Source: UBA6168 sp039819485 (GTDB taxonomy: Bacteria; Bacteroidota; Bacteroidia; Chitinophagales; Saprospiraceae). Taken from it: a stretch of 64,000 bases of DNA. The stretch's first letter is position 1. Each line of letters begins with the position of its first letter. The stretch covers positions 1-64,000 of the forward strand of contig JBCBRY010000010.1 of NCBI GenBank assembly GCA_039819485.1. Reading direction: 5' to 3'. Below the pieces are notes generated by a model, which did no database searches, had not been told where the DNA came from, and saw nothing but the letters and a program-made list of their open reading frames with translations. The translations under genes were made by a program, and so were the position numbers. Below, piece by piece: positions 18,414 through 27,211 of this stretch.

Positions 18414-20690
18414 TCAACGACGGTCTCTGCCACCACCGTAGCGTCCGTTACCACGTCCGCCACCGCCTCTGCGATCACCTCCACCGCGGCCACCTCTACG
18501 GTCACCACCACGGCCACCTCCACGACGTTCTTCACCGGTGTAATCATCAGGCAGGTAGGTACCGTCCGCCATTGGCATCAGGGCTTTGCGGGATAAGCGC
18601 AACTTGCCTGTTTTCGGATCAACTCCGATGAGCTTTACTTTCACCGGATCACCTTCTGAAAATTCGTCTTCTACATTCTCAATGCGAGAGTGCGACATTT
18701 CAGTTACGTGCAGTAAACCGCTTTTGCCACGGAAATCCACGAATACACCGTAAGGCATTACCGTTTTCACTACTGCATCATAGACATCACCAACAGATGG
18801 AGTGAAAGTAATTTCATTGATACGGGCAACTGCGGCGTCGATACTTTCTTTGTCGGGGCTGGCAATGTTAACGATACCCTGGTCTCCGACTTCTTCCACA
18901 TTAATGGTGGTGTTGGTAGAGCTTTGAATTTCCTGGATGACTTTACCACCAGGGCCGATAACTGCACCGATGTAGCTTTTGTCAATTCGGATTTCAACGA
19001 TTCTCGGTGCGTGTGGCTTGTAGTCCTCACGTGGAGCAGCAAGTTCCTTCTCCATTTCACCTAAAATGTGTAAGCGGCCGTCACGTGCCTGCATCAATGC
19101 CTGTTCAAGTAGCTCGTAGGATAACCCATCAATTTTGATGTCCATCTGGCAAGCACAAATACCATTTTTGGTTCCGGTCACTTTAAAGTCCATATCACCT
19201 AAGGCATCTTCATCGCCAAGTATATCACTGAGAATGGCAGCTTTCCCATCTTCAGCGATCATACCCATTGCAATTCCGGAAACTGGTGATTTGATGGCAA
19301 CTCCACCGTCCATTAATGAAAGTGTGCCTGCACAAACCGTGGCCATGGAAGAGGAGCCGTTGGATTCAAGAATGTCGGAAACCAATCGTACCGTATACGG
19401 AAAATCTTCAGGCATTACCTGGCGCAGGGAACGAGCGGCAAGGTTGGCGTGGCCGATTTCACGGCGACCGGGAGCCCGCAGCGGCTTCGTTTCACCTACC
19501 GAAAAGGCAGGGAAATTATAATGTAGAATGAAGTTGTCATAATGCTGATCGAGGGCAGTATCAATCATCATTTGGTCGAGCTTGGTTCCCAGCGTCAACG
19601 TAGTCAGTGCCTGCGTTTCACCCCGGGTGAAGATCGCAGAACCATGAGGAGAAGGCAGATAGTCTACCTCGCACCAGATTGGTCTGATTTCGTCATATTT
19701 GCGGCCATCCAAACGGACTTGGTCGTCCAAGACCATTGAGCGGATGACTTTCTTTTTTAGCTTGCCAATGTATTCTGACACCAGTTTTCCTTTTTCCTCC
19801 ATGTACTCTTCCCCTTTTTCTTCGGTGAATTTTTCAACGACTTCATTGGCGATTTCTTCAAATTTGTCTTTGCGGTCGTGTTTTGCCAAAAAGCCTTTGG
19901 CTACTTCGTAAATTTTATCTTTTGCCAATTCAGCGACTCGCTTTTCAATTTCTTCATCCTCTACCGGCGGCTCTACGTCTCGCTGCGTCAATGCTTTGCC
20001 TCCCAAGGCGTTTGCCAGATCAAGTTGTGCCTGACATTGAACCTTGATCGCTTCGTGGGCAGTACGGATAGCAGCAACCAGATCCTGCTCGCTGCATTCT
20101 TTGGCCTCTCCTTCTACCATCATGATATTTTTCATGTCAGCGGCGACGATGAGATCAAGATCGGCTTCCTTGACTTTGGATTTGGGAGGGTTGATCAAAT
20201 ATTCACCATCGATCCTCGCAACGCGCACTTCCGAAATTGGCCCTTTCCAGGGAATATCTGAAATAACGAGCGCAGTGGAGGCAGCCAAGGCGGCGAAAGC
20301 ATCCGGTAGCGTTTCTTCCTCTCCGGAAATAAGGTTAAGGATAACCTGCGTATCGTTCATGTAACCATCTGGAAAGAGGGGTCGGATGGCCCGGTCCACG
20401 AGGCGGGAGATCAACACTTCGTAATCGCTGAGTTTGGTTTCCCGACGGAAAAAGTTACCGGGAATGCGGCCGGCGCTGGCAAATTTTTCTTGGTAATCTA
20501 CGGAAAGAGGAAACCAGTTTTGGCCTTCACGAGGCTCTTTAGCGGAAACAGCGGATGCGAACAACATGGTTTTGCCCATTCTTACCACTACGGAGCCGTC
20601 GGCTTGTGTGGCAAGTTTTCCTGTTTCAATTGTAACTTCTCTCCCATCGGGCAAATTGAAGGAGACAGTGGTTGGAATTTTTTTACCCAT
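18414..20690 (-). CDS. pnp: Polyribonucleotide nucleotidyltransferase (PNPase) with Arg/Gly-rich tail
   Basis: A 758-residue cytoplasmic 3'-5' exoribonuclease that uses phosphate to degrade RNA. Domain order is canonical: RNase PH-like domain 1, helical linker, RNase PH-like domain 2 (APGRREIGHANLAARSL), KH domain at about 560-625 (IGAVIGPGGKVIQEIQ) and S1 domain at about 635-705 (GVFVDFRGKSGLLHVTEMSH). Residues from about 720 to the end form a low-complexity tail of repeated RGG and DRRGG units, longer than in the E. coli enzyme and probably RNA-binding. It follows rpsO on the same strand, the order seen in enterobacteria, but rpsO has its own terminator and pnp a structured leader. Confidence 0.97.
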   Translation of the reverse strand: MGKKIPTTVSFNLPDGREVTIETGKLATQADGSVVVRMGKTMLFASAVSAKEPREGQNWFPLSVDYQEKFASAGRIPGNFFRRETKLSDYEVLISRLVDRAIRPLFPDGYMNDTQVILNLISGEEETLPDAFAALAASTALVISDIPWKGPISEVRVARIDGEYLINPPKSKVKEADLDLIVAADMKNIMMVEGEAKECSEQDLVAAIRTAHEAIKVQCQAQLDLANALGGKALTQRDVEPPVEDEEIEKRVAELAKDKIYEVAKGFLAKHDRKDKFEEIANEVVEKFTEEKGEEYMEEKGKLVSEYIGKLKKKVIRSMVLDDQVRLDGRKYDEIRPIWCEVDYLPSPHGSAIFTRGETQALTTLTLGTKLDQMMIDTALDQHYDNFILHYNFPAFSVGETKPLRAPGRREIGHANLAARSLRQVMPEDFPYTVRLVSDILESNGSSSMATVCAGTLSLMDGGVAIKSPVSGIAMGMIAEDGKAAILSDILGDEDALGDMDFKVTGTKNGICACQMDIKIDGLSYELLEQALMQARDGRLHILGEMEKELAAPREDYKPHAPRIVEIRIDKSYIGAVIGPGGKVIQEIQSSTNTTINVEEVGDQGIVNIASPDKESIDAAVARINEITFTPSVGDVYDAVVKTVMPYGVFVDFRGKSGLLHVTEMSHSRIENVEDEFSEGDPVKVKLIGVDPKTGKLRLSRKALMPMADGTYLPDDYTGEERRGGGRGGDRRGGRGGGDRRGGGGRGNGRYGGGRDRR

Positions 20691-20708
20691 TTGTAAAAAT
20701 TTGATTGT

Positions 20709-20789
20709 GGGCCCTCGCCTTTGCGGGGCCAGTTTTATAGTTATAGGACTCTGTGTAAACTTGTTGAGGGCAGCTAACTTTTAAGCTGC
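20709..20789 (-). promoter_or_regulatory. Structured leader of pnp: two hairpins
   Basis: Hairpin 1 (20710-20730) pairs GGCCC with GGGCC and, after one bulged base, CGC with GCG around a CTTT loop; it ends about 20 bases before the pnp start codon. Hairpin 2 (20770-20789) is GCAGCT / AGCTGC with an 8-base loop. In E. coli, PNPase autoregulates through a leader stem processed by RNase III; a similar role here is inference. Confidence 0.5.
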
Positions 20790-21045
20790 GGGGTCTTGTG
20801 AAGATTTGCCTTTCCGTATTTGATCAATAAATCGGCCTACTTTCACAAAATATCCATTGATTCCCTACACTCTAATATATGGTAAAATCAACTTATCTAT
20901 CATGCATGTTCGCTAAAACAAAATTCCTATCAGAAATGAATAATTCTGGAGAGTCATCTTGGAAGAACTGAACGGATATCAAAAGGCACTTAGGTAAAAG
21001 GCATAGATACTTTTAAACACGCCTTTTGCATACGTAAAAAGAGAA

Positions 21046-21073
21046 GAAGTGTTCCGTAATTCAGGAACACTTC
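21046..21073 (-). terminator. Terminator of rpsO
   Basis: GAAGTGTTCC / GGAACACTTC form a 10-bp stem with an 8-base loop. On the minus strand the stem runs straight into TTCTCTTTTT, 12 bases after the rpsO stop codon. It separates rpsO from pnp. Confidence 0.9.
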
Positions 21074-21084
21074 TCCAAGTGGAT

Positions 21085-21360
21085 TTATCCACGAAGACCA
21101 AGCTTTTTGATCAGGGCGCGGTAACCCTCCAGGTCTTTCCTTTTCAAATACCTCAACAAGCGCTTTCTTTTACCAACCATAATCAGCAAAGAGCGACGTG
21201 TCGCATGGTCTTTTTTGTGTTGGTGCAGGTGTGAAGAAAGTTGCTTGATGCGGTAGGAAAAAAGTGCAATTTGGCCTTCGGTTGAGCCGGTGTTTTTAGC
21301 ATCACCACCGTACTCGGCGAAAATCTCTTCTTTCTTTTCGTTGGGCAGATAAACAGCCAT
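21085..21360 (-). CDS. rpsO: 30S ribosomal protein S15
   Basis: A 91-residue S15 protein, which binds 16S rRNA in the platform of the small subunit. The start is the ATG at 21360 (MAVYLPNEKKEE); upstream in-frame codons would add nine residues not usual for the family. The conserved core GSTEGQIALFSYRIKQLSSHLHQHKKDHATRR-type region and the C-terminal KRLLRYLKRKD...YRALIKKLGLRG are intact. It is transcribed towards pnp with its own terminator between them. A TACCTTTG promoter element lies about 200 bases upstream, leaving room for a long leader; S15 autoregulation through its leader is known in other bacteria. Confidence 0.97.
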   Translation of the reverse strand: MAVYLPNEKKEEIFAEYGGDAKNTGSTEGQIALFSYRIKQLSSHLHQHKKDHATRRSLLIMVGKRKRLLRYLKRKDLEGYRALIKKLGLRG

Positions 21361-21562
21361 AATAAAATTTGTTGTGCGAAAATTCAAAAACCAGCAGGGC
21401 TGTAACGCTATTTAATGGTTGGCTTTTAAACAGGTTAGCAATTGATAATCAATCGTTTAGAAAGATAAAAATCATTCAGCTATCCAGCTATTCAACCATT
21501 CATATTCATTCTTCTGGTGAATTTTCAGCCGTTAGTGATTACGGAAATCAGTTACAGCGGCG

Positions 21563-21570
21563 CAAAGGTA
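21563..21570 (-). promoter_or_regulatory. Bacteroidetal -7 element, likely rpsO promoter
   Basis: The minus strand reads TACCTTTG, an exact match to TAnnTTTG. It points to rpsO and would give a leader of about 200 bases. No convincing TTTG was found at -33, so it is tentative. Confidence 0.45.
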
Positions 21571-21916
21571 AACTTTTTTGTGAGTTATGGGACTATTTAT
21601 TAAAATTCCAGCGAATTTACAATGATAATATTTCCAATAGTTTACAGCCCTTTTCAGGGTGTGGGCCAGTATGGCAATTTCCTCCATGGCAGGTGGTTCG
21701 GGTTAGCTCAAATGTGCATCTTGTTTTGGCCTCTTTGGAATTTCAAACATCTTGCTTGCAACGCTAAAAACCATCCCGATTTACTAATTTTAGCCTTCAC
21801 AAGGACAAACGGTAATTAATAATTCATTGGGATTTTAGAATTAAATGAACAGAACAGTGAATTTCTGTTATTTAGGGTTTTGGTTAATTTCTTTTTGCTC
21901 ATTGAAGCCTGCCATT
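21571..21916. other. Divergent intergenic region upstream of the FG-GAP protein
   Basis: About 350 bases between the rpsO promoter region and the secreted protein at 21917. Open frames exist on the plus strand but they are rich in Trp, Cys and Phe without domain features, and look like chance. No repeat was seen. Confidence 0.4.
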
Positions 21917-23632
21917 ATGAACATGCGACAAACTTTACTTTTAACAATTATTGCCTTTTTGCTTCCATGGCCAAGCCCTGGCCAAATCCAGTTCTCCGAA
22001 GTAACAACTCAATCTGGTTTAGCATTTACAGGAAAAAACTATGGCGCTTCCACAGTCGATTATAATCAAGATGGGTGGGAGGATATCTTTGCGATCAGCC
22101 ACGATCAGCCATGCCGGCTGTACCACAATAACGGGAATGGATCTTTCACGGATGTCGCTCCTGCGTTAGGAATAGATTATGTCGGAACTCCAAACGCTGC
22201 CGGTTGGGCAGATATCAACAATGATGGTTTCCTTGATTTGCTGATTGCCAACCGGAATGAGAACAATGTTTTGTACCTGGGGAAAGAGGACGGCACTTTT
22301 GTCGACCATACTTTTTTATCGGGTTTGCTACTGGGTGGAAAAGTAAGGGCATTGCTTTTTTCCGACGTAAATCTTGATGGGTTAATTGATATTTATTTAG
22401 CGCGCATCAATCGGGAAAACATTTTCTATCTGAATGTCGGCAATGGACAGTTTATCAATTTTACGAGTGCATCGGGAGCTCTTGATGATCAGATTTCAAT
22501 GGGGGCCGTTTTCTTTGATTATGATAATGACGGGGACCCTGATCTTTATTTGACCCATGATGCCGACCAGCCCAATATTTTGTATCAAAATGATGGAAGT
22601 GGATTCTTTACAGATGTTTCCAAAGGCTCCGGTGCCAATATCGGCACCAACGGTATGGGAGTCGATGTGGCTGATGTTAACCAGGATGGCTGGTTGGATA
22701 TCTACGTGACGAACCTATCCTACAACTCTTTATTGATCAACAACGGAGACGGAACTTTTTATGAAACCGGGCAAGCGGCAGGAGTGGGTGATCCGGGCAT
22801 GGGGTGGGGATGTACTTTTGTCGATATAGACAACGATGGCTGGCAGGATATTTATGCTGCTAATGACAGTTATTTTACCCCGTTGCCCAACGTTTTGTAT
22901 CAAAACCAGCAAGAACTTACATTCGAAATTATTAGTGAAAACACACCTCTGGAAAGTATGCAGCCCGGCTATGGTGTTGCTTCGCTGGATTTTGATAATG
23001 ATGGTTCTATGGATATTTACCTGACCAATTATGTCGGAGAGAAGGGCAATCAAATGTTTCGCAATGATTTTACCGGAAACAACAACTGGATAAAACTAAA
23101 ACTCAAAGGAACGACCAGCAATCGAAATGCCATTGGTGCAAGGGTACTTTTGGAGACTGGGGAAATAGTACTCATTGATGAAATTATGGGAACCAGTGGC
23201 TATGCAACCCAAAACAGTTTTATCCTTCACTTTGGTCTCGGGCAGAACGAACGGGTCCATAAATTGACCATACGATGGCCAAACGGATTGTTGGAGGTTT
23301 TTGAAGATTTGCCTGTTAACACTATTTATAATTTTATTGAAGGGGATGGTTCGTTCACGACATCTGTGAATGAGGAGCCATTAAATAATACTGTGGTAAA
23401 TGTTTTTCCAAATCCGTTTTCCGATCAATTAAATGTTGAGTCAAGTGAAAACAAAATTTCAAGAATTTCAGTACTCAATATTTTCGGAGAATTAGTTGAA
23501 ACCAGAAATGTTGAAATTCCTGCAAATAATTATCGGTTGAATATTAAAAATAAAGACTGGCCTTCCGGACTTTATTTTTTGAAATTAGAGATGGACAATC
23601 GGCAGAAAATACTACGAATAATAAAAGATTGA
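21917..23632 (+). CDS. Secreted FG-GAP/VCBS-repeat protein with ASPIC/UnbV and T9SS sorting domains
   Basis: About 571 residues from the ATG at 21917, which gives a clean signal peptide (MNMRQTLLLTIIAFLLPWPSPGQ); an ATG at 21845 would add 24 residues. Seven calcium-loop motifs of the form DxNxDGxxD (such as DYNQDGWEDI, DINNDGFLDL, DYDNDGDPDL) mark a beta-propeller built of FG-GAP/VCBS repeats. An ASPIC/UnbV segment follows (NAIGARVLLETGE...LTIRWPNG). The C-terminus is a T9SS type A domain (NVFPNPFSDQ...SGLYFLKLE). Such proteins are secreted and often adhesive; no catalytic residues are apparent. It appears monocistronic. Confidence 0.92.
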   Translation: MNMRQTLLLTIIAFLLPWPSPGQIQFSEVTTQSGLAFTGKNYGASTVDYNQDGWEDIFAISHDQPCRLYHNNGNGSFTDVAPALGIDYVGTPNAAGWADINNDGFLDLLIANRNENNVLYLGKEDGTFVDHTFLSGLLLGGKVRALLFSDVNLDGLIDIYLARINRENIFYLNVGNGQFINFTSASGALDDQISMGAVFFDYDNDGDPDLYLTHDADQPNILYQNDGSGFFTDVSKGSGANIGTNGMGVDVADVNQDGWLDIYVTNLSYNSLLINNGDGTFYETGQAAGVGDPGMGWGCTFVDIDNDGWQDIYAANDSYFTPLPNVLYQNQQELTFEIISENTPLESMQPGYGVASLDFDNDGSMDIYLTNYVGEKGNQMFRNDFTGNNNWIKLKLKGTTSNRNAIGARVLLETGEIVLIDEIMGTSGYATQNSFILHFGLGQNERVHKLTIRWPNGLLEVFEDLPVNTIYNFIEGDGSFTTSVNEEPLNNTVVNVFPNPFSDQLNVESSENKISRISVLNIFGELVETRNVEIPANNYRLNIKNKDWPSGLYFLKLEMDNRQKILRIIKD

Positions 23633-23731
23633 TTTTTGCCGACACGGATAAAGTCTAAGAATTTGTCGGTCGGGAAAATGTAGTTTTATGGTGATGACCG
23701 TGCTTTTGTCAGTAGTTTCAGTTTTGATAAA

Positions 23732-24280
23732 ATGGAAAACCTTCAACAGCAAATGAAAGAAATGTTTGAAATCGTAAAAGCAGAAAAAGAAGACATACCT
23801 GAAATCGTCAATCTGTTGAATATTACTTACCGGAGTGAAGAATCTTTCAAAGGTTGGACGTCAGAGGCACATCTTATTCAGGGGCCGATCAGGACCGACG
23901 CTGCCCTTATCGAAGAATTGATGCAACAAGAAGGTAGTATGATGCTTAAATGCATTGATGGACAAAATCGTTTAATAGGATGCGTTCATTTAAGGAACGA
24001 CCAAGGGCGTTTGTATTTGGGCATGTTGTCCGTATTGCCAAATTTGCAAGGAGGAGGGATTGGTAAAAGATTTTTAAAAGCCGCTGACCAGCAGGCAAAA
24101 AAAATGAACTGCCGCTCGGTTTATATGCAGGTGGTTTCGGGAAGAAAAGAATTAACTGATTGGTACATACGGCATGGCTTCAGGTTCACCGGGGAGAAAA
24201 AGGATTTTGATGTAGACGCTAAATACGGCGTGCCTTCACAAAAACTGGAGTTCCATTATATGGAAAAATTGCTTGACTGA
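23732..24280 (+). CDS. GNAT-family N-acetyltransferase
   Basis: A 182-residue acyl-CoA-dependent acetyltransferase. The GNAT fold is read from the N-terminal strand-helix (FEIVKAEKEDIPEIVNLLN), the central strands (LIGCVHLRNDQGRLYLGMLSV) and the acetyl-CoA loop LQGGGIGKRFLKAADQQA, then the C-terminal YMQVVSGRKELTDWYIRHGF segment. The ATG at 23732 is used; an internal Met at residue 11 would also preserve the domain. The acceptor substrate is unknown. It follows the secreted FG-GAP protein by about 100 bases on the same strand and could be transcribed with it. Confidence 0.9.
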   Translation: MENLQQQMKEMFEIVKAEKEDIPEIVNLLNITYRSEESFKGWTSEAHLIQGPIRTDAALIEELMQQEGSMMLKCIDGQNRLIGCVHLRNDQGRLYLGMLSVLPNLQGGGIGKRFLKAADQQAKKMNCRSVYMQVVSGRKELTDWYIRHGFRFTGEKKDFDVDAKYGVPSQKLEFHYMEKLLD

Positions 24281-24776
24281 CTAATCGGAAGCATTCAAAA
24301 TTCAAGACTCACCCTTTTGTTGGATTTCCGTACCACTAAATGATCAATACTTTCAGGAAATAATATTTTGATCTAATTTTATGATGCTGTTTTAACTTGA
24401 TATTTATTTAAGCTGGTGATCCTAAATAAGGAAAATAAAAAATGACACTTTATATTTTGGCAAATGCTTAGTTTCCGCAGCTTAAAATTCTTTTTAATAC
24501 AAAAGAGAAGCTGTCATTTTTTTTTGAACAGTCACTTACATTATTCTTATCTCCGACAGAATAGTGAAATTCAGCCTTTTATCACTTTATTGGATGTGCC
24601 GGTATTCTGAACATTAGCTGCAAAAAAAAGTTATGGTATTTTATGCCCTCTCAATAATTACCAAAACAAAATGAACACCTTTCTACAAAGACAGCTATTC
24701 CGTTGCCCTGTTATATTTTCAACATTCAAATGACGTAATTCTACTTATTTGTAAAACCAATCAACCTAAGTTTCTT
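24281..24776. other. Intergenic region carrying repeat copy B
   Basis: About 500 A/T-rich bases between the acetyltransferase and the Crp/Fnr regulator, both plus strand. It holds repeat copy B. No coding potential was recognised, and the Crp/Fnr promoter must lie in the right half. Confidence 0.4.
24421..24538 (-). repeat. 110-bp inverted-end repeat, copy B (diverged)
   Basis: Starts with AAAAAATGACACTTTAT (from 24437) and ends with GCTGTCATTTTTTTTT (to 24525). Its reverse complement aligns with copies A, C and D along the whole element, including the internal CATTTGCC segment and the flanking CTTATTT and TAAGTG words, at roughly 70% by eye. One inverted end is degraded (CTGTC for GTGTC). 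Confidence 0.75.
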
Positions 24777-25355
24777 ATGCACGATAACTTACGCTCCAAT
24801 ATCCAGAAGTACTTAGAATTGCCAGATGATGCATTTAAATATTTCGTTTCACTGCTTGAATTAAAACAACTCCGAAAAAAGGAAGTACTGCTTCGGCAAG
24901 GAGATCTGGAACATTTTGAGGCCTATATTATTGAGGGATGTATGATCGGCTACCATCTCAACGGCAAAAAGCAAAAAACCGTTCTGTACTTTATGTATGA
25001 GGACTGGTGGGTAGCAGACATCCCTGGCATGATCGCCAAAGAACCCAGTTACCTTACTTTTGAGGCAATCGAGGATACTCGCTTGCTGTTGATCTCAAGA
25101 AAGAATAAAGAAAAACTGTATGCACATTATCCAATATTTGAGCGGTTGTTCAGAAAGATGAGCATGGTGGCGCTTGGTGCTATGCAACAAAGGGTGATCG
25201 CTGCCCTGAGTCAGAAAGCCGATGAAAGATATGCTGCTTTAATTGAACAATATCCGAAGCTTGAGCAAAGAGTTCCCCAATATCTGATCGCAAGTTACCT
25301 CGGTATTTCAGCAGAGTTTTTAAGCAAGGTCAGAAGGAAGGTAAACAGGTTATGA
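24777..25355 (+). CDS. Crp/Fnr-family transcriptional regulator
   Basis: A 192-residue regulator with an N-terminal cyclic-nucleotide-binding-type beta barrel (about 25-115; LRQGDLEHFEAYIIEGCMIGYHLNGKKQKTVLYF), the long dimerisation helix (RLFRKMSMVALGAMQQRVIAAL) and a short C-terminal helix-turn-helix (QYLIASYLGISAEFLSKVRRKV). This compact form, lacking the wing after the recognition helix, is common in Bacteroidota. The usual cAMP phosphate-binding motif is not evident, so the ligand is unclear. The gene sits alone with repeat copy B upstream. Confidence 0.92.
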   Translation: MHDNLRSNIQKYLELPDDAFKYFVSLLELKQLRKKEVLLRQGDLEHFEAYIIEGCMIGYHLNGKKQKTVLYFMYEDWWVADIPGMIAKEPSYLTFEAIEDTRLLLISRKNKEKLYAHYPIFERLFRKMSMVALGAMQQRVIAALSQKADERYAALIEQYPKLEQRVPQYLIASYLGISAEFLSKVRRKVNRL

Positions 25356-25768
25356 ATTTTAAAAATTGATATATAATTAATTCTTGTTTTATTGGAAATA
25401 TATTGTTAAATTTGTGTTGACAAATGAGTCAATAACTGATTTATAAACGTTAATAATTGACATTTCGATAGCATTGAAAGGAATCGGTCAATAAATCCTT
25501 TTTGTTGATTGTTTTCTATTATATGGCTGTGGTAGGGCTATTTGTAAAAGCGAATGGCTCAAAAATCTAAATGCTTCGAGACACCCTTGCGATTAAGGGA
25601 ATAAATTAATCCCTGCACTGTGCCGGAACCTTAAGGAAGATGAATAATTGACTCCGATCGTGACATTTATCGTATCAACGAATCATATGCCCACATTTCC
25701 ATGTTCCAATTGAATAGGCTCCATTGATTATCCTTTGCCCTTTTGGTTTCGGCCTTTTTTCCCATCTT
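25356..25768. other. Intergenic region without recognised features
   Basis: About 410 bases between the convergent Crp/Fnr and peptidase genes. A 32-codon minus-strand frame (ATG near 25758) lies just after the peptidase stop but shows no domain or signal. No terminator or repeat was recognised. Confidence 0.35.
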
Positions 25769-27082
25769 TCACAGTCCCAGCCACATATTTAAGTGTTCCA
25801 AAATCAACGTTCTGGAACTGCTTTCCAAATCTGCAATTCTTGTACTGTGCTTGGTAATCGAGTTGGTCGTTTTTATAACGTCGTCAAAACCCGGATGATC
25901 AATTGCCGCTACGGTCCAGGGATCTTCCTGACCATAAATCAAGATTAGCCTGGAACTCTCCGTCTGCAACCAATTATCAATGTCCGCCATGACAGACGGG
26001 TCAAACTCAGTAGGAATGTTGAAAGTGACCGGAGGAGCTATGTTCATTGTTAAATCTTGTAAATGGTCAGCGTCGTACGCATATGTTCCAATTTCTGTTT
26101 TGGCCTGATAAAGCCATGGAGTCCAAAATTCAACCCCATAATCTGAGAAGAAAAGAAAAATATCAAACACAGCTACGAAGTGGTTGAATAATTCTTGCAC
26201 GGATGCATTTTCATTGGGAATGTCTCCACAATTTTCGGTTTCAGAGCTCCAAAATTCAAAAGCATAATCCTCCATGATTGCAAAATATACAATGCTCTCA
26301 AAGGGAAGAGAGAACTTAATATCCGTACTATAAAATTCATTTACATCATTAATATACGTTTCGAACAAAGGTGGAAAAGAATCGATCTTCATCAGCATGT
26401 TTCGTTGGTATGCCTTCATTTTTTCCCGGCACATCTCATTTCCGGCGGTCTGGTAAAATTCTAAAAAGCGCTGATCTTCTTCCTCGAACAACAAAGGTGT
26501 AACGTAGGCCACAGTGGCGTCCACATCATCTGGGAAAAATCGGCGGTGAAAAATAGCGGCATTACCACCTTTACTTGCGCCACTCGAAACCCAATTGGCT
26601 TTGTAAATGGTCTTGAATAGTTCAACAATTCGATGGTGGTCCTGTGCTGCTTGCCAGATAGTCAAATACTGCCAGTCTTTAGGAAAGGGAACTGATTCCC
26701 CAAAATAGCGGTGTTCGACGGTTAACTGGTTGATGTTTAACAGACCTGACAGCTCGCGGGTTTTATGGCTGCTCCTGGCGTAGCCCTCCGTTTCAAAAGC
26801 AACCGGTAAATTTTCGTCAATGTGCCCCAGATAGATTTTTTGTGTAAACACAGCACCGTTAGGTTGATTGTGGTCAACTGGCTGTTCGACGGTTATCTCG
26901 AACAAACGGTTGAAATGATCAACGGTGATCAACTCTATTGCACTCACACCTGCGAGTGCATTTAAACGGTCCAAAATATCTCCATTATTTGCAGGGCTGT
27001 CATCTGAATTGTTACAGGAAGTGATGGTAAAAGAGATGGCAATAATTAAAATAAGACAAAAACTTGGTAAGTTGAAACGCAT
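25769..27082 (-). CDS. Lipoprotein peptidase of the S37 (PS-10) type
   Basis: A 437-residue probable lipoprotein with an alpha/beta-hydrolase fold. The lipobox is ITSC with Cys23, so it should be anchored in a membrane facing the periplasm or outside. The nucleophile elbow GASKGG is at 168-173 (Ser170); the Lys after Ser is typical of family S37, whereas S28 enzymes have GGSYGG. Early motifs QPVDHNQP and EHRYFGES also match S37/S28. Candidates for the triad acid and base are the Asp in GQEDPW and His430 near the C-terminus (LEHLNMWL). It probably removes tripeptides or short peptides from protein N-termini; this is a family-level assignment. Confidence 0.9.
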   Translation of the reverse strand: MRFNLPSFCLILIIAISFTITSCNNSDDSPANNGDILDRLNALAGVSAIELITVDHFNRLFEITVEQPVDHNQPNGAVFTQKIYLGHIDENLPVAFETEGYARSSHKTRELSGLLNINQLTVEHRYFGESVPFPKDWQYLTIWQAAQDHHRIVELFKTIYKANWVSSGASKGGNAAIFHRRFFPDDVDATVAYVTPLLFEEEDQRFLEFYQTAGNEMCREKMKAYQRNMLMKIDSFPPLFETYINDVNEFYSTDIKFSLPFESIVYFAIMEDYAFEFWSSETENCGDIPNENASVQELFNHFVAVFDIFLFFSDYGVEFWTPWLYQAKTEIGTYAYDADHLQDLTMNIAPPVTFNIPTEFDPSVMADIDNWLQTESSRLILIYGQEDPWTVAAIDHPGFDDVIKTTNSITKHSTRIADLESSSRTLILEHLNMWLGL

Positions 27083-27211
27083 GGCCTTTCTATTTGAAGT
27101 GAACTGATTAACACGAAGTTAAGCAATTGAAATTAATAGGTAACCAAACGGGATGGCTGATTTTCGTATGAAAATTGTTCAACGTTCACGCAAACCAAAA
27201 GAGATTTATCT

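Noticed and set aside
18414..18540. CCACC-rich tract at the 3' end of pnp as a tandem repeat or CRISPR-like array
   Set aside because: It codes for the Arg/Gly-rich PNPase tail and has no spacer structure.
21369..21767. 132-codon plus-strand frame upstream of the FG-GAP gene
   Set aside because: It runs through the rpsO promoter region, starts on a weak codon and has no protein-like pattern.
22620..23000. Near-repeats of GATxxxGATGG in the FG-GAP gene as a possible DNA repeat array
   Set aside because: They encode the calcium-binding DxDxDG loops of the protein and are explained by coding.
25665..25760. 32-codon minus-strand frame after the S37-type peptidase
   Set aside because: Too short, no signal or conserved motif, and probably 3' untranslated sequence.
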